Assembly: GCA_030151255.1 (NCBI GenBank)
Contig: JASLED010000077.1
Span: forward strand, 1-12,819
Direction: 5' to 3'
DNA from: Flavobacterium sp.
GTDB lineage: Bacteria > Bacteroidota > Bacteroidia > Flavobacteriales > Flavobacteriaceae
DNA length: 12,819 nt
Position 1 is the first letter of the stretch, and every line of letters begins with the position of its first letter. Shown here one piece after another: positions 1-7,394 of the stretch. The translations under genes and the position numbers were made by a program. The notes beneath the pieces are model-generated. The model did no database searches and was not told the DNA's origin. It worked only from the letters and a program-made list of their open reading frames with translations.

Positions 1-552
1 AAAAAACAATCCAGCCAATAATTTTTATTATTTTAAATATCAACTTCTTCAAAGCAATAGGTTTTTTACAAAAATAACAATTTAAGCCACAATTATTAAT
101 ATAAACAGCCAATATTTAAATAATTAAACAACTTATTTAAATACCAATTTAAAAACAACACTTTGCTGATTATCAATATTTTACACTAAAAACAAAACCT
201 TAAAACCTATAATCTACTAATGTTTTAGATTTTATTATTCTTTTAAATAAGAAGTAACAAAGGTTTTGAAAACCAAAAGAATATTGTTTTAAAAGAAATT
301 AATTATTCAATTACTTATAATAACAATTAAAAATATGAAAGGTATTTTGTACTCTAAAATTATCAAGTTTTGTAACATAATAGAAATGAAAAAGACTATT
401 ATTGTCAATTCTAAATATTGTAAATTGGCAGTGTATTAAATACATATAATTTTATAATTCAGAATAACAAAATCATTAATCTTTTCATTATTGAAAAGAC
501 TATTTTTTTCCTTAGAATAATCGAATAAAATTTTAAGGGATATTTTATTCAA
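1..552. other. gene-poor AT-rich region without a supported coding sequence
   Basis: I find no open reading frame of useful length on either strand and no recognisable tRNA, rRNA or known riboswitch. The stretch is extremely AT-rich. What it does hold is a TAnnTTTG-like box on the minus strand (69-76), which could drive a gene beyond the left edge but lacks a well-placed TTG, a short palindrome at 262-274, and two rightward terminator-like hairpins near its end (480-509 and 551-589). A 17-codon ATG frame at 386-439 is too short and too AT-rich to call a gene. Confidence 0.6.
480..509 (+). terminator. weak terminator-like hairpin, rightward
   Basis: An 8-bp stem TCTTTTCA / TGAAAAGA (480-487 with 492-499) with a TTAT loop is followed by CTA and a run of seven T. 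The stem is poor in GC, so it would be a weak terminator at best. No gene that it could serve is visible upstream in this window. Confidence 0.3.
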
Positions 553-589
553 AAAAAAAGCCTTTTGTAAGATACAAAAGGCTTTTTTT
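551..589. terminator. strong bidirectional intrinsic terminator
   Basis: The inverted repeat GCCTTTTGTA / TACAAAAGGC (560-569 with 573-582) has a three-base AGA loop and is extended by A-tracts on the left and T-tracts on the right. It therefore has the shape of an intrinsic terminator in both directions. Leftward it would back up the terminator of the SRP RNA at 746-651. Rightward it would close a transcript from the gene-free region to the left. Confidence 0.8.
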
Positions 590-610
590 ATTTTAAACTA
601 AATCGAATTG

Positions 611-643
611 CTTTAAAACAAAAATATCTCCGATAGGAGATAT
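611..643 (-). terminator. intrinsic terminator of the SRP RNA gene
   Basis: The perfect 8-bp inverted repeat ATATCTCC / GGAGATAT (624-631 with 636-643) with a four-base loop lies seven bases past the 3' end of the SRP RNA. On the minus strand it is followed by a T-rich tract (TTTTGTTTTAAAG). Position and shape fit a terminator for that RNA. Confidence 0.7.
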
Positions 644-650
644 AAAAAAA

Positions 651-746
651 TGGCAAGCTACCTACATCGCACCGCTACAACCGCGTACCTTTGCTGCGTT
701 CCCACCCTGGAGGAGTTTGCAGGAGCTGGTCGTGTAGGACTTGCCA
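651..746 (-). ncRNA. ffs: bacterial small signal recognition particle RNA (4.5S type)
   Basis: This is the RNA of the signal recognition particle, which binds Ffh and guides membrane and secreted proteins to the translocon. On the minus strand the ends TGGCAAG and CTTGCCA (740-746 with 651-657) pair to close a single long hairpin of about 96 nt. The apical domain carries the conserved arrangement CCAGG-GUGG-GGAA-CGCAGCA-AAGG, with the GGAA tetraloop at 702-699 and the symmetric and asymmetric internal loops that Ffh recognises. The length fits the short Alu-less bacterial class. It has its own promoter just upstream and a hairpin terminator just downstream, so it is a stand-alone transcription unit. 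Identification rests on the conserved core and the closing helix; the exact ends are inferred from that helix. Confidence 0.93.
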
Positions 747-749
747 CTG

Positions 750-779
750 CAAATATACAACGATTTTATATTTTTCCAA
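750..779 (-). promoter_or_regulatory. primary-sigma promoter of the SRP RNA
   Basis: On the minus strand a perfect Bacteroidetes -7 box TATATTTG (757-750) is preceded, after 19 bases, by a TTG (779-777), matching the TTG-N19-TAnnTTTG consensus. The expected start site falls at about 746, exactly where the closing helix of the SRP RNA begins. This is the best promoter match in the window. Confidence 0.8.
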
Positions 780-834
780 GTGTTTACAAGTATTATAATA
801 ACTTTTGTATATTGTATTAAAATTAAAATTATAA

Positions 835-1911
835 ATGAAAAAACATAACATGCTTATAACGTTAGCATTAACACTAACTTTTTTTAGTTGTTCTGATAAA
901 AATAATTTAGAAAAAAATGTAATTTCGTTGAATACAATAGCCCTAAAACAGGCTTATACGGATACTGAACACCTAAAATTAAGTTTAAATCTGGCAGAAA
1001 ACACCGCATTAGACTCTGTGGTTTATTCTTTAAATGATATAAAACTAGGAACAGTTAAAAATAATGAAGTGTTAGATGCAACATTAACCAACATTCCATA
1101 CGGACAATATACAATCAATGGAATAGCTTATAAAGATGGTAAAAGTAAAGCAGTAAGCACTTCTATGCAGTTATATTCTTCATCTGTGCCTTATTTATTA
1201 GATTATGAAATTGTAAATACTATTCCACACGATAAAACAGCTTACACACAAGGATTAGAATTCTACAATAACATTTTATTTGAAAGCACAGGAAATGGCG
1301 AAGGAATTGGAACAGGTAAAAGAGGAAAATCAAGTATCAGACAAATAGATGATAAAACTGGAAATGTAAATAAGATAAAAGAATTGCCAGAATCTATATT
1401 TGGCGAAGGCTGTACTATTTTAAATGGAAAATTATATCAATTAACCTATAAAAATAATGAAGCTTACATTTACGATCCAATGACTTTTGAAAAATTAGCC
1501 ACTATTCCATATACTAAACCAATGGAAGGATGGGGATTGTGTAACGATGGTAAATATTTATACATGACAAATGGTTCTGAGCAAATTTTGAAACTTAATC
1601 CAGAAACATTTGAAATTATTAATACTGTAACAGTGGCTACAAATAAAAATATTTTACCTAACGTAAATGAACTAGAATGGGTAAATGGAAAGATTTATGC
1701 TAACTTCTACGGTGATTCAGGAGTTGCACGTATTAATCCAAAAACAGGTGCTGTAGAAGCTGTTTTAGATTTTAGTAAATTATACGGAATGGTAGACAAA
1801 CATCCTGATATGGATGTATTGAACGGAATTGCTTATAATCCTAAAACAAATACCTTTTTCGTAACAGGAAAAAATTGGGATAAAATGTTTGAAATAAGAA
1901 TTTTAGAATAG
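835..1911 (+). CDS. glutaminyl-peptide cyclotransferase family lipoprotein
   Basis: The predicted enzyme cyclises N-terminal glutamine to pyroglutamate on exported peptides, releasing ammonia. Residues 1-18 form a short signal peptide (KKH, then a hydrophobic run) ending in FFS-C19, a relaxed lipobox of the kind common in Bacteroidetes, so it is probably a lipid-anchored envelope protein. About residues 25-115 look like an extra beta-rich, Ig-like domain. From about 119 to the end runs the beta-propeller of the plant/bacterial QC family (Glu_cyclase_2), with typical stretches such as PHDKTAYTQGLEF, FGEGCTILNGKLYQLTY, EGWGLCNDGKYLYMTNG and NELEWVNGKIYANFYGDSG. The first ATG is chosen because it supplies the positively charged start of the signal peptide. 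A near-match to the -7 box (TAACTTTTG, 799-807) lies upstream. Family assignment is firm; the true substrates are unknown. Confidence 0.88.
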   Translation: MKKHNMLITLALTLTFFSCSDKNNLEKNVISLNTIALKQAYTDTEHLKLSLNLAENTALDSVVYSLNDIKLGTVKNNEVLDATLTNIPYGQYTINGIAYKDGKSKAVSTSMQLYSSSVPYLLDYEIVNTIPHDKTAYTQGLEFYNNILFESTGNGEGIGTGKRGKSSIRQIDDKTGNVNKIKELPESIFGEGCTILNGKLYQLTYKNNEAYIYDPMTFEKLATIPYTKPMEGWGLCNDGKYLYMTNGSEQILKLNPETFEIINTVTVATNKNILPNVNELEWVNGKIYANFYGDSGVARINPKTGAVEAVLDFSKLYGMVDKHPDMDVLNGIAYNPKTNTFFVTGKNWDKMFEIRILE

Positions 1912-1914
1912 AAT

Positions 1915-1946
1915 AAAAAGAGTGGTTTTAATAAACCGCTCTTTTT
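1915..1946. terminator. shared bidirectional terminator between convergent genes
   Basis: The stem AAAAAGAGTGGTTT / AAACCGCTCTTTTT (1915-1928 with 1933-1946, one G-T pair) has a four-base loop and A/T flanks on both sides. It follows the cyclotransferase stop by three bases. Its right arm overlaps the stop codon of the convergent DUF2461 gene (1945-1947), so for that gene the hairpin forms immediately at the end of translation. Confidence 0.8.
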
Positions 1947-2622
1947 ATTTATCATATAAACTTACTCCGTTTACATCTGTTGTTAGCACTTCAGACATAT
2001 AATCAAAAAAAGGACGCATTGTTGTAAACACATCTATTACTTGATCGGCAAAATCACTACTTACGACTTCTTGATCAGAAAATGATTTCATAACTAAAAA
2101 TTGCTTTTTTCGCAATAAATCAATCGCAGGATGTTCTTTTTCAAAACCTTTTGGAGCTGTTTTTAATTCCTCGCCTTTCAATTCAGAAAATACCTTAACA
2201 AATTTTTTATCAGAAATAATTGCGCGAAATTCAGAATCATCCAAAACAATTTCTTTTCGTATTCTCAATAAATCATCTTTGTTGGGTTCCCAAAATCCTC
2301 CTCCTACAAAACTATTTCCTGGCTCAATACTTAAATAATATCCTCCTCTTAATAAAGGTTTTTTTCTTCCAATATGTAAACCAAAATACGTTTTATAAGG
2401 AGTTTTATCTTTAGAAAAACGAACATCTCTATATAAACGATGAACGTGAAACAAATCTACATCATCCAGTTGTTGCATTTGTTCGAACAGATATTTAAAA
2501 AACATTTTTACATCTCCAAATACCGCATCAATATCTGGTTTATTTTCTGTAAACCAAGGTTTGTTATTATTCTCTTTTATTAATGTGAGAAGATCTAAAT
2601 CTTTTTGTTGAATTATTTTCAT
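1945..2622 (-). CDS. DUF2461 family protein
   Basis: The 225-residue soluble protein belongs to the DUF2461 family (also described by the model TIGR02453), whose function is not established. The hallmarks are the N-terminal KENNNKPWFTENKPDID segment (about residues 16-32), the strongly conserved RLYRDVRFSKDKTPYK block (about 62-77), followed by YFGLHIGRK, and the GGYYLSIEPGNSFVGGGFW stretch. No signal peptide or membrane segment is visible, so it should be cytoplasmic. Length is normal for the family. It stands alone: the neighbour on the left converges on it, and the minus-strand gene behind it ends in its own terminator. No perfect promoter is seen in the short upstream gap; TAGTTTTA is a one-mismatch -7 box. 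Confidence 0.85.
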   Translation of the reverse strand: MKIIQQKDLDLLTLIKENNNKPWFTENKPDIDAVFGDVKMFFKYLFEQMQQLDDVDLFHVHRLYRDVRFSKDKTPYKTYFGLHIGRKKPLLRGGYYLSIEPGNSFVGGGFWEPNKDDLLRIRKEIVLDDSEFRAIISDKKFVKVFSELKGEELKTAPKGFEKEHPAIDLLRKKQFLVMKSFSDQEVVSSDFADQVIDVFTTMRPFFDYMSEVLTTDVNGVSLYDK

Positions 2623-2677
2623 ACTTATAATTAAAAAATACAGCTCATTCTATATTGAATTCTATTATAAAACTATC

Positions 2678-2709
2678 AAAAAAAAGAGACTTACAAAATG
2701 TAAGTCTCT
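2678..2709 (-). terminator. intrinsic terminator of the choloylglycine hydrolase family gene
   Basis: The 11-bp perfect stem AGAGACTTACA / TGTAAGTCTCT (2685-2695 with 2699-2709) with an AAA loop is followed on the minus strand by eight T (2685-2678). It lies 22 bases past the stop codon of the minus-strand gene to its right. Confidence 0.85.
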
Positions 2710-2731
2710 AAAAATATTATAATGCCAAAAA

Positions 2732-3787
2732 TTATACACCTAAAAATTTAAATGGAACTGCTTTTGTCAATTTATCATTTGCTAAGCCCATATATTGTTG
2801 ACTTTTTGAAACGTCTATTTTTCTTACCGAAGATTTTTCACCAAAATCTATCTTTTTCAAATCTAACCATAACGGAGTTAATGATAATGGATCTTCATAA
2901 TAATACACTAAATTCTTTTGATCTGCTACTGATCTCCATTTAGTTGAAGACAAGTTTGGCTGATCTGCAATGTGTACTCCATAAGGTACAGAACAGTTTC
3001 TAATTACACTAAAAGCAGCTCCTACAGCAACTTTTGGATCATCTGATTGATCTACTGCTGTTGCATAATATGAAGCTCTAGTAAATCTATCTTGTGATCT
3101 TCCCGTACCAGGTAACACTTGATTCCCGGGCAATGCAGCCCAATAATCTCTAATTGCCAATTGTTTTTCAAACGTTGGAGAATTAGTTAACACAGTGTAT
3201 GAAGGATCATGATATACATTTAATTTACCATCAGTGTATTCAAAAATAGCATTATCTCCAGTTGCATCAGAAATAGATAAATGCACAGTAGCCAATGTAG
3301 TTCTACCTGGTGTGTTTGCAGTAACCATTACAATTGGATTTTTCATCAAATCGGTAACCGCTTCATTTACTGTAGCATAATTATCTAATACATATTGTGC
3401 CCAAAGTGCAATACTCATTGCTTTTTCTTTTCCGTTTGGATTAAAATTAGGATATTGAGATTCCTCCAACCAAAGAATATTAGAAACCAATCCTTTTTCG
3501 TTCATTCCATCTGTTGTAGCAAGATCAAATGCAGAAACAATCACACTTCCATATTTTGCTTTCCATTTTGCAGAAGTTGGCCCAACTTCTCCTGTACGTT
3601 CCATACCTCTAGGAAACACCCAAATATTAGGCATAATATCATCTTTCCAATCCATTGATCGTGCTGTAATAATTGTATTTTTTGGGCCTTTATATACAAC
3701 TCTTGTACATGCGTAAATGTCTGAAGAAATAGGGAATAACATCATAGCCAAAGCTAGCTTAGCCCCCCATAGTTTGATTCTTTTCAT
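2732..3787 (-). CDS. choloylglycine hydrolase / penicillin V acylase family amidase
   Basis: This is an N-terminal-nucleophile hydrolase that cleaves linear amide bonds; relatives act on conjugated bile salts, penicillin V or acyl-homoserine lactones. Residues 1-26 form a signal peptide ending DIYA, and the next residue is the nucleophile Cys27, so signal cleavage itself would expose the catalytic N-terminus. In mature numbering Cys1, Arg17 (R43) and Asp20 (D46) match the family, as does the Asn of LTNSP (N202, mature 176). RFTR (R234-R237) and RNCSVPYG (263-270) follow the family pattern. The segment after MNEKGL reads VSNILWLEESQYP, closer to penicillin-acylase-like Bacteroidetes members than to Gram-positive bile salt hydrolases. 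The product should be periplasmic. It has its own promoter and terminator, and so is separate from the operon upstream. The substrate cannot be told from sequence. Confidence 0.88.
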   Translation of the reverse strand: MKRIKLWGAKLALAMMLFPISSDIYACTRVVYKGPKNTIITARSMDWKDDIMPNIWVFPRGMERTGEVGPTSAKWKAKYGSVIVSAFDLATTDGMNEKGLVSNILWLEESQYPNFNPNGKEKAMSIALWAQYVLDNYATVNEAVTDLMKNPIVMVTANTPGRTTLATVHLSISDATGDNAIFEYTDGKLNVYHDPSYTVLTNSPTFEKQLAIRDYWAALPGNQVLPGTGRSQDRFTRASYYATAVDQSDDPKVAVGAAFSVIRNCSVPYGVHIADQPNLSSTKWRSVADQKNLVYYYEDPLSLTPLWLDLKKIDFGEKSSVRKIDVSKSQQYMGLANDKLTKAVPFKFLGV

Positions 3788-3886
3788 ATTTCAATTAATT
3801 AAATATTACTATTTTTTACATTAATATTAAAATAATATATTTTAATTGCATTTTTTAAAAAAACATATAAAACATATTAGTTAATT

Positions 3887-3914
3887 CAAAGATAATAATT
3901 TACAATTATAACAA
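3887..3914 (-). promoter_or_regulatory. primary-sigma promoter of the choloylglycine hydrolase family gene
   Basis: On the minus strand a perfect TAnnTTTG box, TATCTTTG (3894-3887), has a TTG (3914-3912) 17 bases upstream, a spacing at the short end of the range seen in flavobacteria. The start site would be near 3882, giving an AT-rich leader of about 95 bases. Confidence 0.55.
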
Positions 3915-3936
3915 CTAAAATAATTTTAGCATTTTA

Positions 3937-3971
3937 AACAAAAAAAGGAAATCAAAATTTGATTTCCTTTT
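3937..3971 (-). terminator. intrinsic terminator of the sdh-porin-transporter operon
   Basis: The stem AAAAGGAAATCAA / TTGATTTCCTTTT (3943-3955 with 3959-3971) has a three-base loop and continues on the minus strand into a T-rich tract. It lies 16 bases beyond the stop codon of the last operon gene and is the only terminator-like structure found on this strand from sdhC to this point. Confidence 0.82.
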
Positions 3972-3987
3972 AAAAATAACTTTCTTA

Positions 3988-5418
3988 TTAAAAATATCCG
4001 ATTACACTCAACCAACTTGTTCCTATCACTAGGTAAATGGCCAAAAGCATTACTCCGATAACAAATCCATATGTCCACCAAGCTTTTAAGTCAACATATC
4101 CACTTCCAAAAAACACTGGAGCTGGTCCGTGACCATAGTGTGTTAATGTTCCGTATATAGATCCCATAAAACCTAGAGTTAAAGCAAGTAGCATTGGAGG
4201 CACTCCTAAAGATACACCTACACCTAACAAAGCCGCATACATTGCTGCTACGTGAGCTGTTGCACTAGCAAAAATATAATGACTTAAGAAATAAACAATT
4301 ACAATAATTGGATAAGCATAATGCCAATCCATTCCGCCCATTTTACCTTTTACCAAATCGCTAAACCATCCAATAAACCCAAGATTATTTAATGAACTTG
4401 CCATCATTACTAAAACAGCAAACCAAACAATTGTATCCCAAGCACCTTTTTCTGCTTTTACATCATCCCACGTAAGTACAGAAGTTAGTAATAAAATTGA
4501 TAATCCTAAAAATGCTGTTGTAGTTGCATCAATAGAAAACAAATCTCCTGTAATCCACAAAAACAATAATATAAAAAACGTAATTAACATTAAAATTTCT
4601 GGGATAGATAATCGTCCCATTTCTTTTAATTTTTGTGCTGCTATTTTTGGTGCATCTCCTGTTTTTTTCAACTCTGGCGGATATATTTTATACAACACCA
4701 AAGGAGTAACAATAAAAGCAATTATACCAGGTACAAAACCACCAATTGCCCAAGACATCCAGCTAATATCAATACCTATATCTGCGGCAAATTTTTGACA
4801 CATTGGGTTACTTGCTGTACCTGTTAAAAACATGGCAGAAGCAATTAAATTGATATAATAACAGTTTAATGTAAGAAATGATCCCACTTTTCTTTTGGTT
4901 TCTTCTTTCGTTGGATCAGAACCAAAATTCATCGACATCGATTTCATAATAGGATAAATAATTCCTCCACCTCTTGCTGTATTACTTGGTATTGCAGGTG
5001 CTAAAACTAAATCTGCTAAACCTAAACCATATGCCAAACCTAATGTACTTTTACCAAAAGCACGAATAAATAAATAGGCAATTCTGTTTCCTAATCCTGT
5101 TTTTATAAATCCTCTGGCTATAAAAAAAGAGATTCCTATTAACCAAATTACTTTATCGCCAAAACCAGATAAACTCAATGCTATTGATTTTCCTGGATTT
5201 CCGGGTGCCAATAATTGGAAAAATGCTGTAAGCCCTACCGCAATCATACACATGGTACCCATCGGTGCAGCTTTTAAGATAATTCCTAAAATAGTACTCA
5301 CAAATATTGCAAACAAATGCCATGCATCTGGTGTTACTCCTTCTGGAACTGGACAAAACCATAATAAAACTCCAACAACTAATGTTATTCCTAAGTTTTT
5401 TAAATTAACTTCTTTCAT
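3988..5418 (-). CDS. DASS family dicarboxylate/anion transporter (CitT/TtdT/DiT1-like)
   Basis: This inner-membrane carrier of the divalent anion:sodium symporter (DASS, SLC13) family has 476 residues and many hydrophobic helices, the normal size. The first substrate and cation hairpin shows S145-N146-T147 in PAIPSNTARGGGIIYP. The region TGTASNPM (199-206) and the second hairpin S385-A386-T387 in FASATAHVAAMYAALLG are as in the CitT/TtdT and plastid 2-oxoglutarate/malate (DiT1) branch rather than the NaDC/VcINDY branch, which has a second SNT. Known members of this branch mostly exchange dicarboxylates or citrate for succinate or malate. It is the last gene of the sdh operon, 23 bases after the porin, and the operon terminator follows. 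Context points to succinate, fumarate or malate as substrate; direction and coupling ion are inferred, not seen. Confidence 0.88.
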   Translation of the reverse strand: MKEVNLKNLGITLVVGVLLWFCPVPEGVTPDAWHLFAIFVSTILGIILKAAPMGTMCMIAVGLTAFFQLLAPGNPGKSIALSLSGFGDKVIWLIGISFFIARGFIKTGLGNRIAYLFIRAFGKSTLGLAYGLGLADLVLAPAIPSNTARGGGIIYPIMKSMSMNFGSDPTKEETKRKVGSFLTLNCYYINLIASAMFLTGTASNPMCQKFAADIGIDISWMSWAIGGFVPGIIAFIVTPLVLYKIYPPELKKTGDAPKIAAQKLKEMGRLSIPEILMLITFFILLFLWITGDLFSIDATTTAFLGLSILLLTSVLTWDDVKAEKGAWDTIVWFAVLVMMASSLNNLGFIGWFSDLVKGKMGGMDWHYAYPIIVIVYFLSHYIFASATAHVAAMYAALLGVGVSLGVPPMLLALTLGFMGSIYGTLTHYGHGPAPVFFGSGYVDLKAWWTYGFVIGVMLLAIYLVIGTSWLSVIGYF

Positions 5419-5441
5419 ATAGATAAGCTTTTTTATGATGG

Positions 5442-6629
5442 TTAAAATCTACATTGAAACTGAACAAAAGCAAGGTTTGAATTGTATACTTTTGTGTTTT
5501 CAATATTTTTCTTATAGTTATCTATCTGCATACCTACCTGAATTCGAGCTGCATAATTTTTCAAAAACTCTAAACTCAACATAGGCACCCAAGTTTGTCT
5601 TGGATTAGAATTTAAAGATGCATTTTCGTCTAAGTATTCATAGCGACAAGCAAATTCAACAGCCTGAAAATGTTTTTTGCCAATTTCATATCGAACGTTT
5701 GGCAATACATAAAAACTTTTCATTTTGTAATCATTAACATCTCCTTGTCTTAAATCAACTGGCAAAGAATAATACAAACTTTGGTTTAAACCTTGTTTAG
5801 CTTCCAATTGAAAATCTACACTCCAACGATCATCTAGCTTAAACTCAGCAGCAGCTTCTGCACCAACAGCATATACTGTTTGTCTTTGTACTTCTGCCAA
5901 ACCTCCACTTACTCCTACATTAAATTTATGTGCTTTATCTATGTTGAATAACAATCTACTTGAATAGTGTTTTCCATCATCATTATCTGTGGTATTTTTA
6001 CCATTTCCATTGGTTACAGACAAACCGTAACTCATTGGCACACTACCTAAATCTACACTACCTGTAACTGCTGCTCCAACCTGAAAACTCATCCATCCAT
6101 TACTGCCAAATAAATAATACGAATTAGAATAATCAATTGATTTTACAATATCCACAGCATAAGTTTCTTCTCTACCAAACAAAGGTCTAAATTGTCCTAC
6201 TGTAAATTGTAAATATCTATTTACTGTATACTTTGCGTAAGCATTTTCTAATACTTTTGTTTTTGGATCTGATTTAAAATCTGCAAAATTCGCTAACGCA
6301 ACTACTTCCAAATTTTCAGTAATCTTGGCATTTAACGAAACCCTCATTCTTTTAATATCAAAGGAATTACTCACTCCTCCTCCATCAGAATGTTGCAAGC
6401 CATTAATATCTACATTGTGTTTAAAGTTATCTAAATACCTCGCTTGAAATACTCCTCCTACTTTAAACTTCGGATATGTTTCTTCTGGCTTTTCCACACT
6501 CACTTCTTCTTCAAAAACCATTACATTTTCATTTACAATAACTTTTTCTTGTGCAAAACCTGTTAATGAAAATAGTACTCCTGCTCCCAATAGTAACATC
6601 TTATGGTTGATACTATATCTTATACTCAT
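5442..6629 (-). CDS. outer-membrane porin of the phosphate-selective porin O/P family (Porin_O_P)
   Basis: The 395-residue protein begins with a signal peptide (hydrophobic core LLLGAGVLFSLTG, likely cleavage after FA at residue 26). The rest is amphipathic beta-strands ending in FVQFQCRF with a terminal aromatic residue, the mark of an outer-membrane barrel. Family landmarks are FDIKRMRVSLNAKITENLEV near the N-terminus and LENAYAKYTVNRYLQFTVGQFRPLFGREE, matching the OprP/OprO signature of a central strand followed by the VGQF.P.FG loop. It starts only four bases after the stop of sdhB and precedes the DASS carrier, so it is embedded in the sdh operon. Despite the family name, many Bacteroidetes members have no proven link to phosphate; here a role in passage of C4-dicarboxylates is the more likely inference. 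Confidence 0.85.
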   Translation of the reverse strand: MSIRYSINHKMLLLGAGVLFSLTGFAQEKVIVNENVMVFEEEVSVEKPEETYPKFKVGGVFQARYLDNFKHNVDINGLQHSDGGGVSNSFDIKRMRVSLNAKITENLEVVALANFADFKSDPKTKVLENAYAKYTVNRYLQFTVGQFRPLFGREETYAVDIVKSIDYSNSYYLFGSNGWMSFQVGAAVTGSVDLGSVPMSYGLSVTNGNGKNTTDNDDGKHYSSRLLFNIDKAHKFNVGVSGGLAEVQRQTVYAVGAEAAAEFKLDDRWSVDFQLEAKQGLNQSLYYSLPVDLRQGDVNDYKMKSFYVLPNVRYEIGKKHFQAVEFACRYEYLDENASLNSNPRQTWVPMLSLEFLKNYAARIQVGMQIDNYKKNIENTKVYNSNLAFVQFQCRF

Positions 6630-6633
6630 AATT

Positions 6634-7386
6634 CTATTTTTTAAATTTCAGAAAACTTGCACGATTATATTCATAATTCATACGTGCAATATTTAACACT
6701 GAAATTCCTTGAGGACATTCAACCTCACAGGCTTCAGTATTAGAACAGTGTCCAAAACCTTCTTGATCCATTTGATAAATCATATTTAAAGCACGTTCAT
6801 TTCTTTCTTCTTTTGATTGAGGTAAAATAGCCAATTGTGTAATTTTTGCTGAAGTAAACAAAGCAGCACTTCCGTTTTTACAAGTAGCCACACAAGCACC
6901 ACATCCTATACAAGCTGCAGAATCAAAGGCTGCCTCTGCTGTTTCATGCGATACTGGAATTGTATTTGCCTCTGGCGCTTGTCCTGTATTTACAGATACA
7001 TATCCTCCAGCAGATATAATTCGATCAAATGCAGAACGATCTACTTTTAAGTCTTTTTTAATCGGAAAACCAGCCGCTCTAAACGGTTCAATCAACACAG
7101 TTTCTCCATCCTTAAACTCTCTCATGTGCAACTGACATGTAGTTGTGTTTACCAATGGTCCGTGTGCATTTCCATTAATTACAACACCACATTGCCCACA
7201 AATTCCTTCTCTACAATCATGATCAAATTCTATTGGTTCTTCCTTTCTTGTAATTAGTTGCTCGTTTAGCGTATCAAGCATTTCTAAGAAAGACATGTGT
7301 GTATTTACATTATCTATTACATAATCAACAAGTTTTCCTTCAGACTTGCGATCTTTTTGTCTCCAAATTTTAAGATTCAATTTCAT
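6634..7386 (-). CDS. sdhB: succinate dehydrogenase/fumarate reductase iron-sulfur subunit
   Basis: SdhB/FrdB carries electrons from the flavin to the haem-quinone anchor at the cytoplasmic face of the inner membrane. All three clusters are visible in 250 residues. The [2Fe-2S] cluster is bound by C58, C63, C66 and C84 (CREGICGQCG...TTTC). The [4Fe-4S] cluster is bound by C159, C162, C165 and C224, and the [3Fe-4S] cluster by C169, C214 and C220, judging from the fixed order in this family. The motif CIGCGACVATCKNGSA has Lys rather than the common Pro after its fourth Cys, while the last motif keeps ECPQGI. The gene starts eight bases after the sdhA stop and ends four bases before the porin start. 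Length and spacing are normal for the Bacteroides/Wolinella/Bacillus-like type B enzymes. Confidence 0.95.
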   Translation of the reverse strand: MKLNLKIWRQKDRKSEGKLVDYVIDNVNTHMSFLEMLDTLNEQLITRKEEPIEFDHDCREGICGQCGVVINGNAHGPLVNTTTCQLHMREFKDGETVLIEPFRAAGFPIKKDLKVDRSAFDRIISAGGYVSVNTGQAPEANTIPVSHETAEAAFDSAACIGCGACVATCKNGSAALFTSAKITQLAILPQSKEERNERALNMIYQMDQEGFGHCSNTEACEVECPQGISVLNIARMNYEYNRASFLKFKK

Positions 7387-7394
7387 AGCTAATA

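Noticed and set aside
69..76. TAnnTTTG-like box (TATTTTTG) on the minus strand near the left edge
   Set aside because: No TTG stands at the usual distance and no leftward gene start is inside the window, so it cannot be separated from chance.
262..274. short palindrome GGTTTTGAAAACC
   Set aside because: The arms are short, with no T-run behind and no adjacent gene, so it is neither a terminator nor a supported operator.
386..439. 17-codon frame (MKKTIIVNSKYCKLAVY) in the left gene-poor region
   Set aside because: It is too short, has no ribosome site or promoter, and such frames are expected by chance in AT-rich DNA.
3395..3658. 87-codon plus-strand frame rich in Cys, Phe and His, opposite the choloylglycine hydrolase family gene
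   Set aside because: Its odd composition is that of a reverse-strand shadow, and the gene on the other strand is firmly identified.
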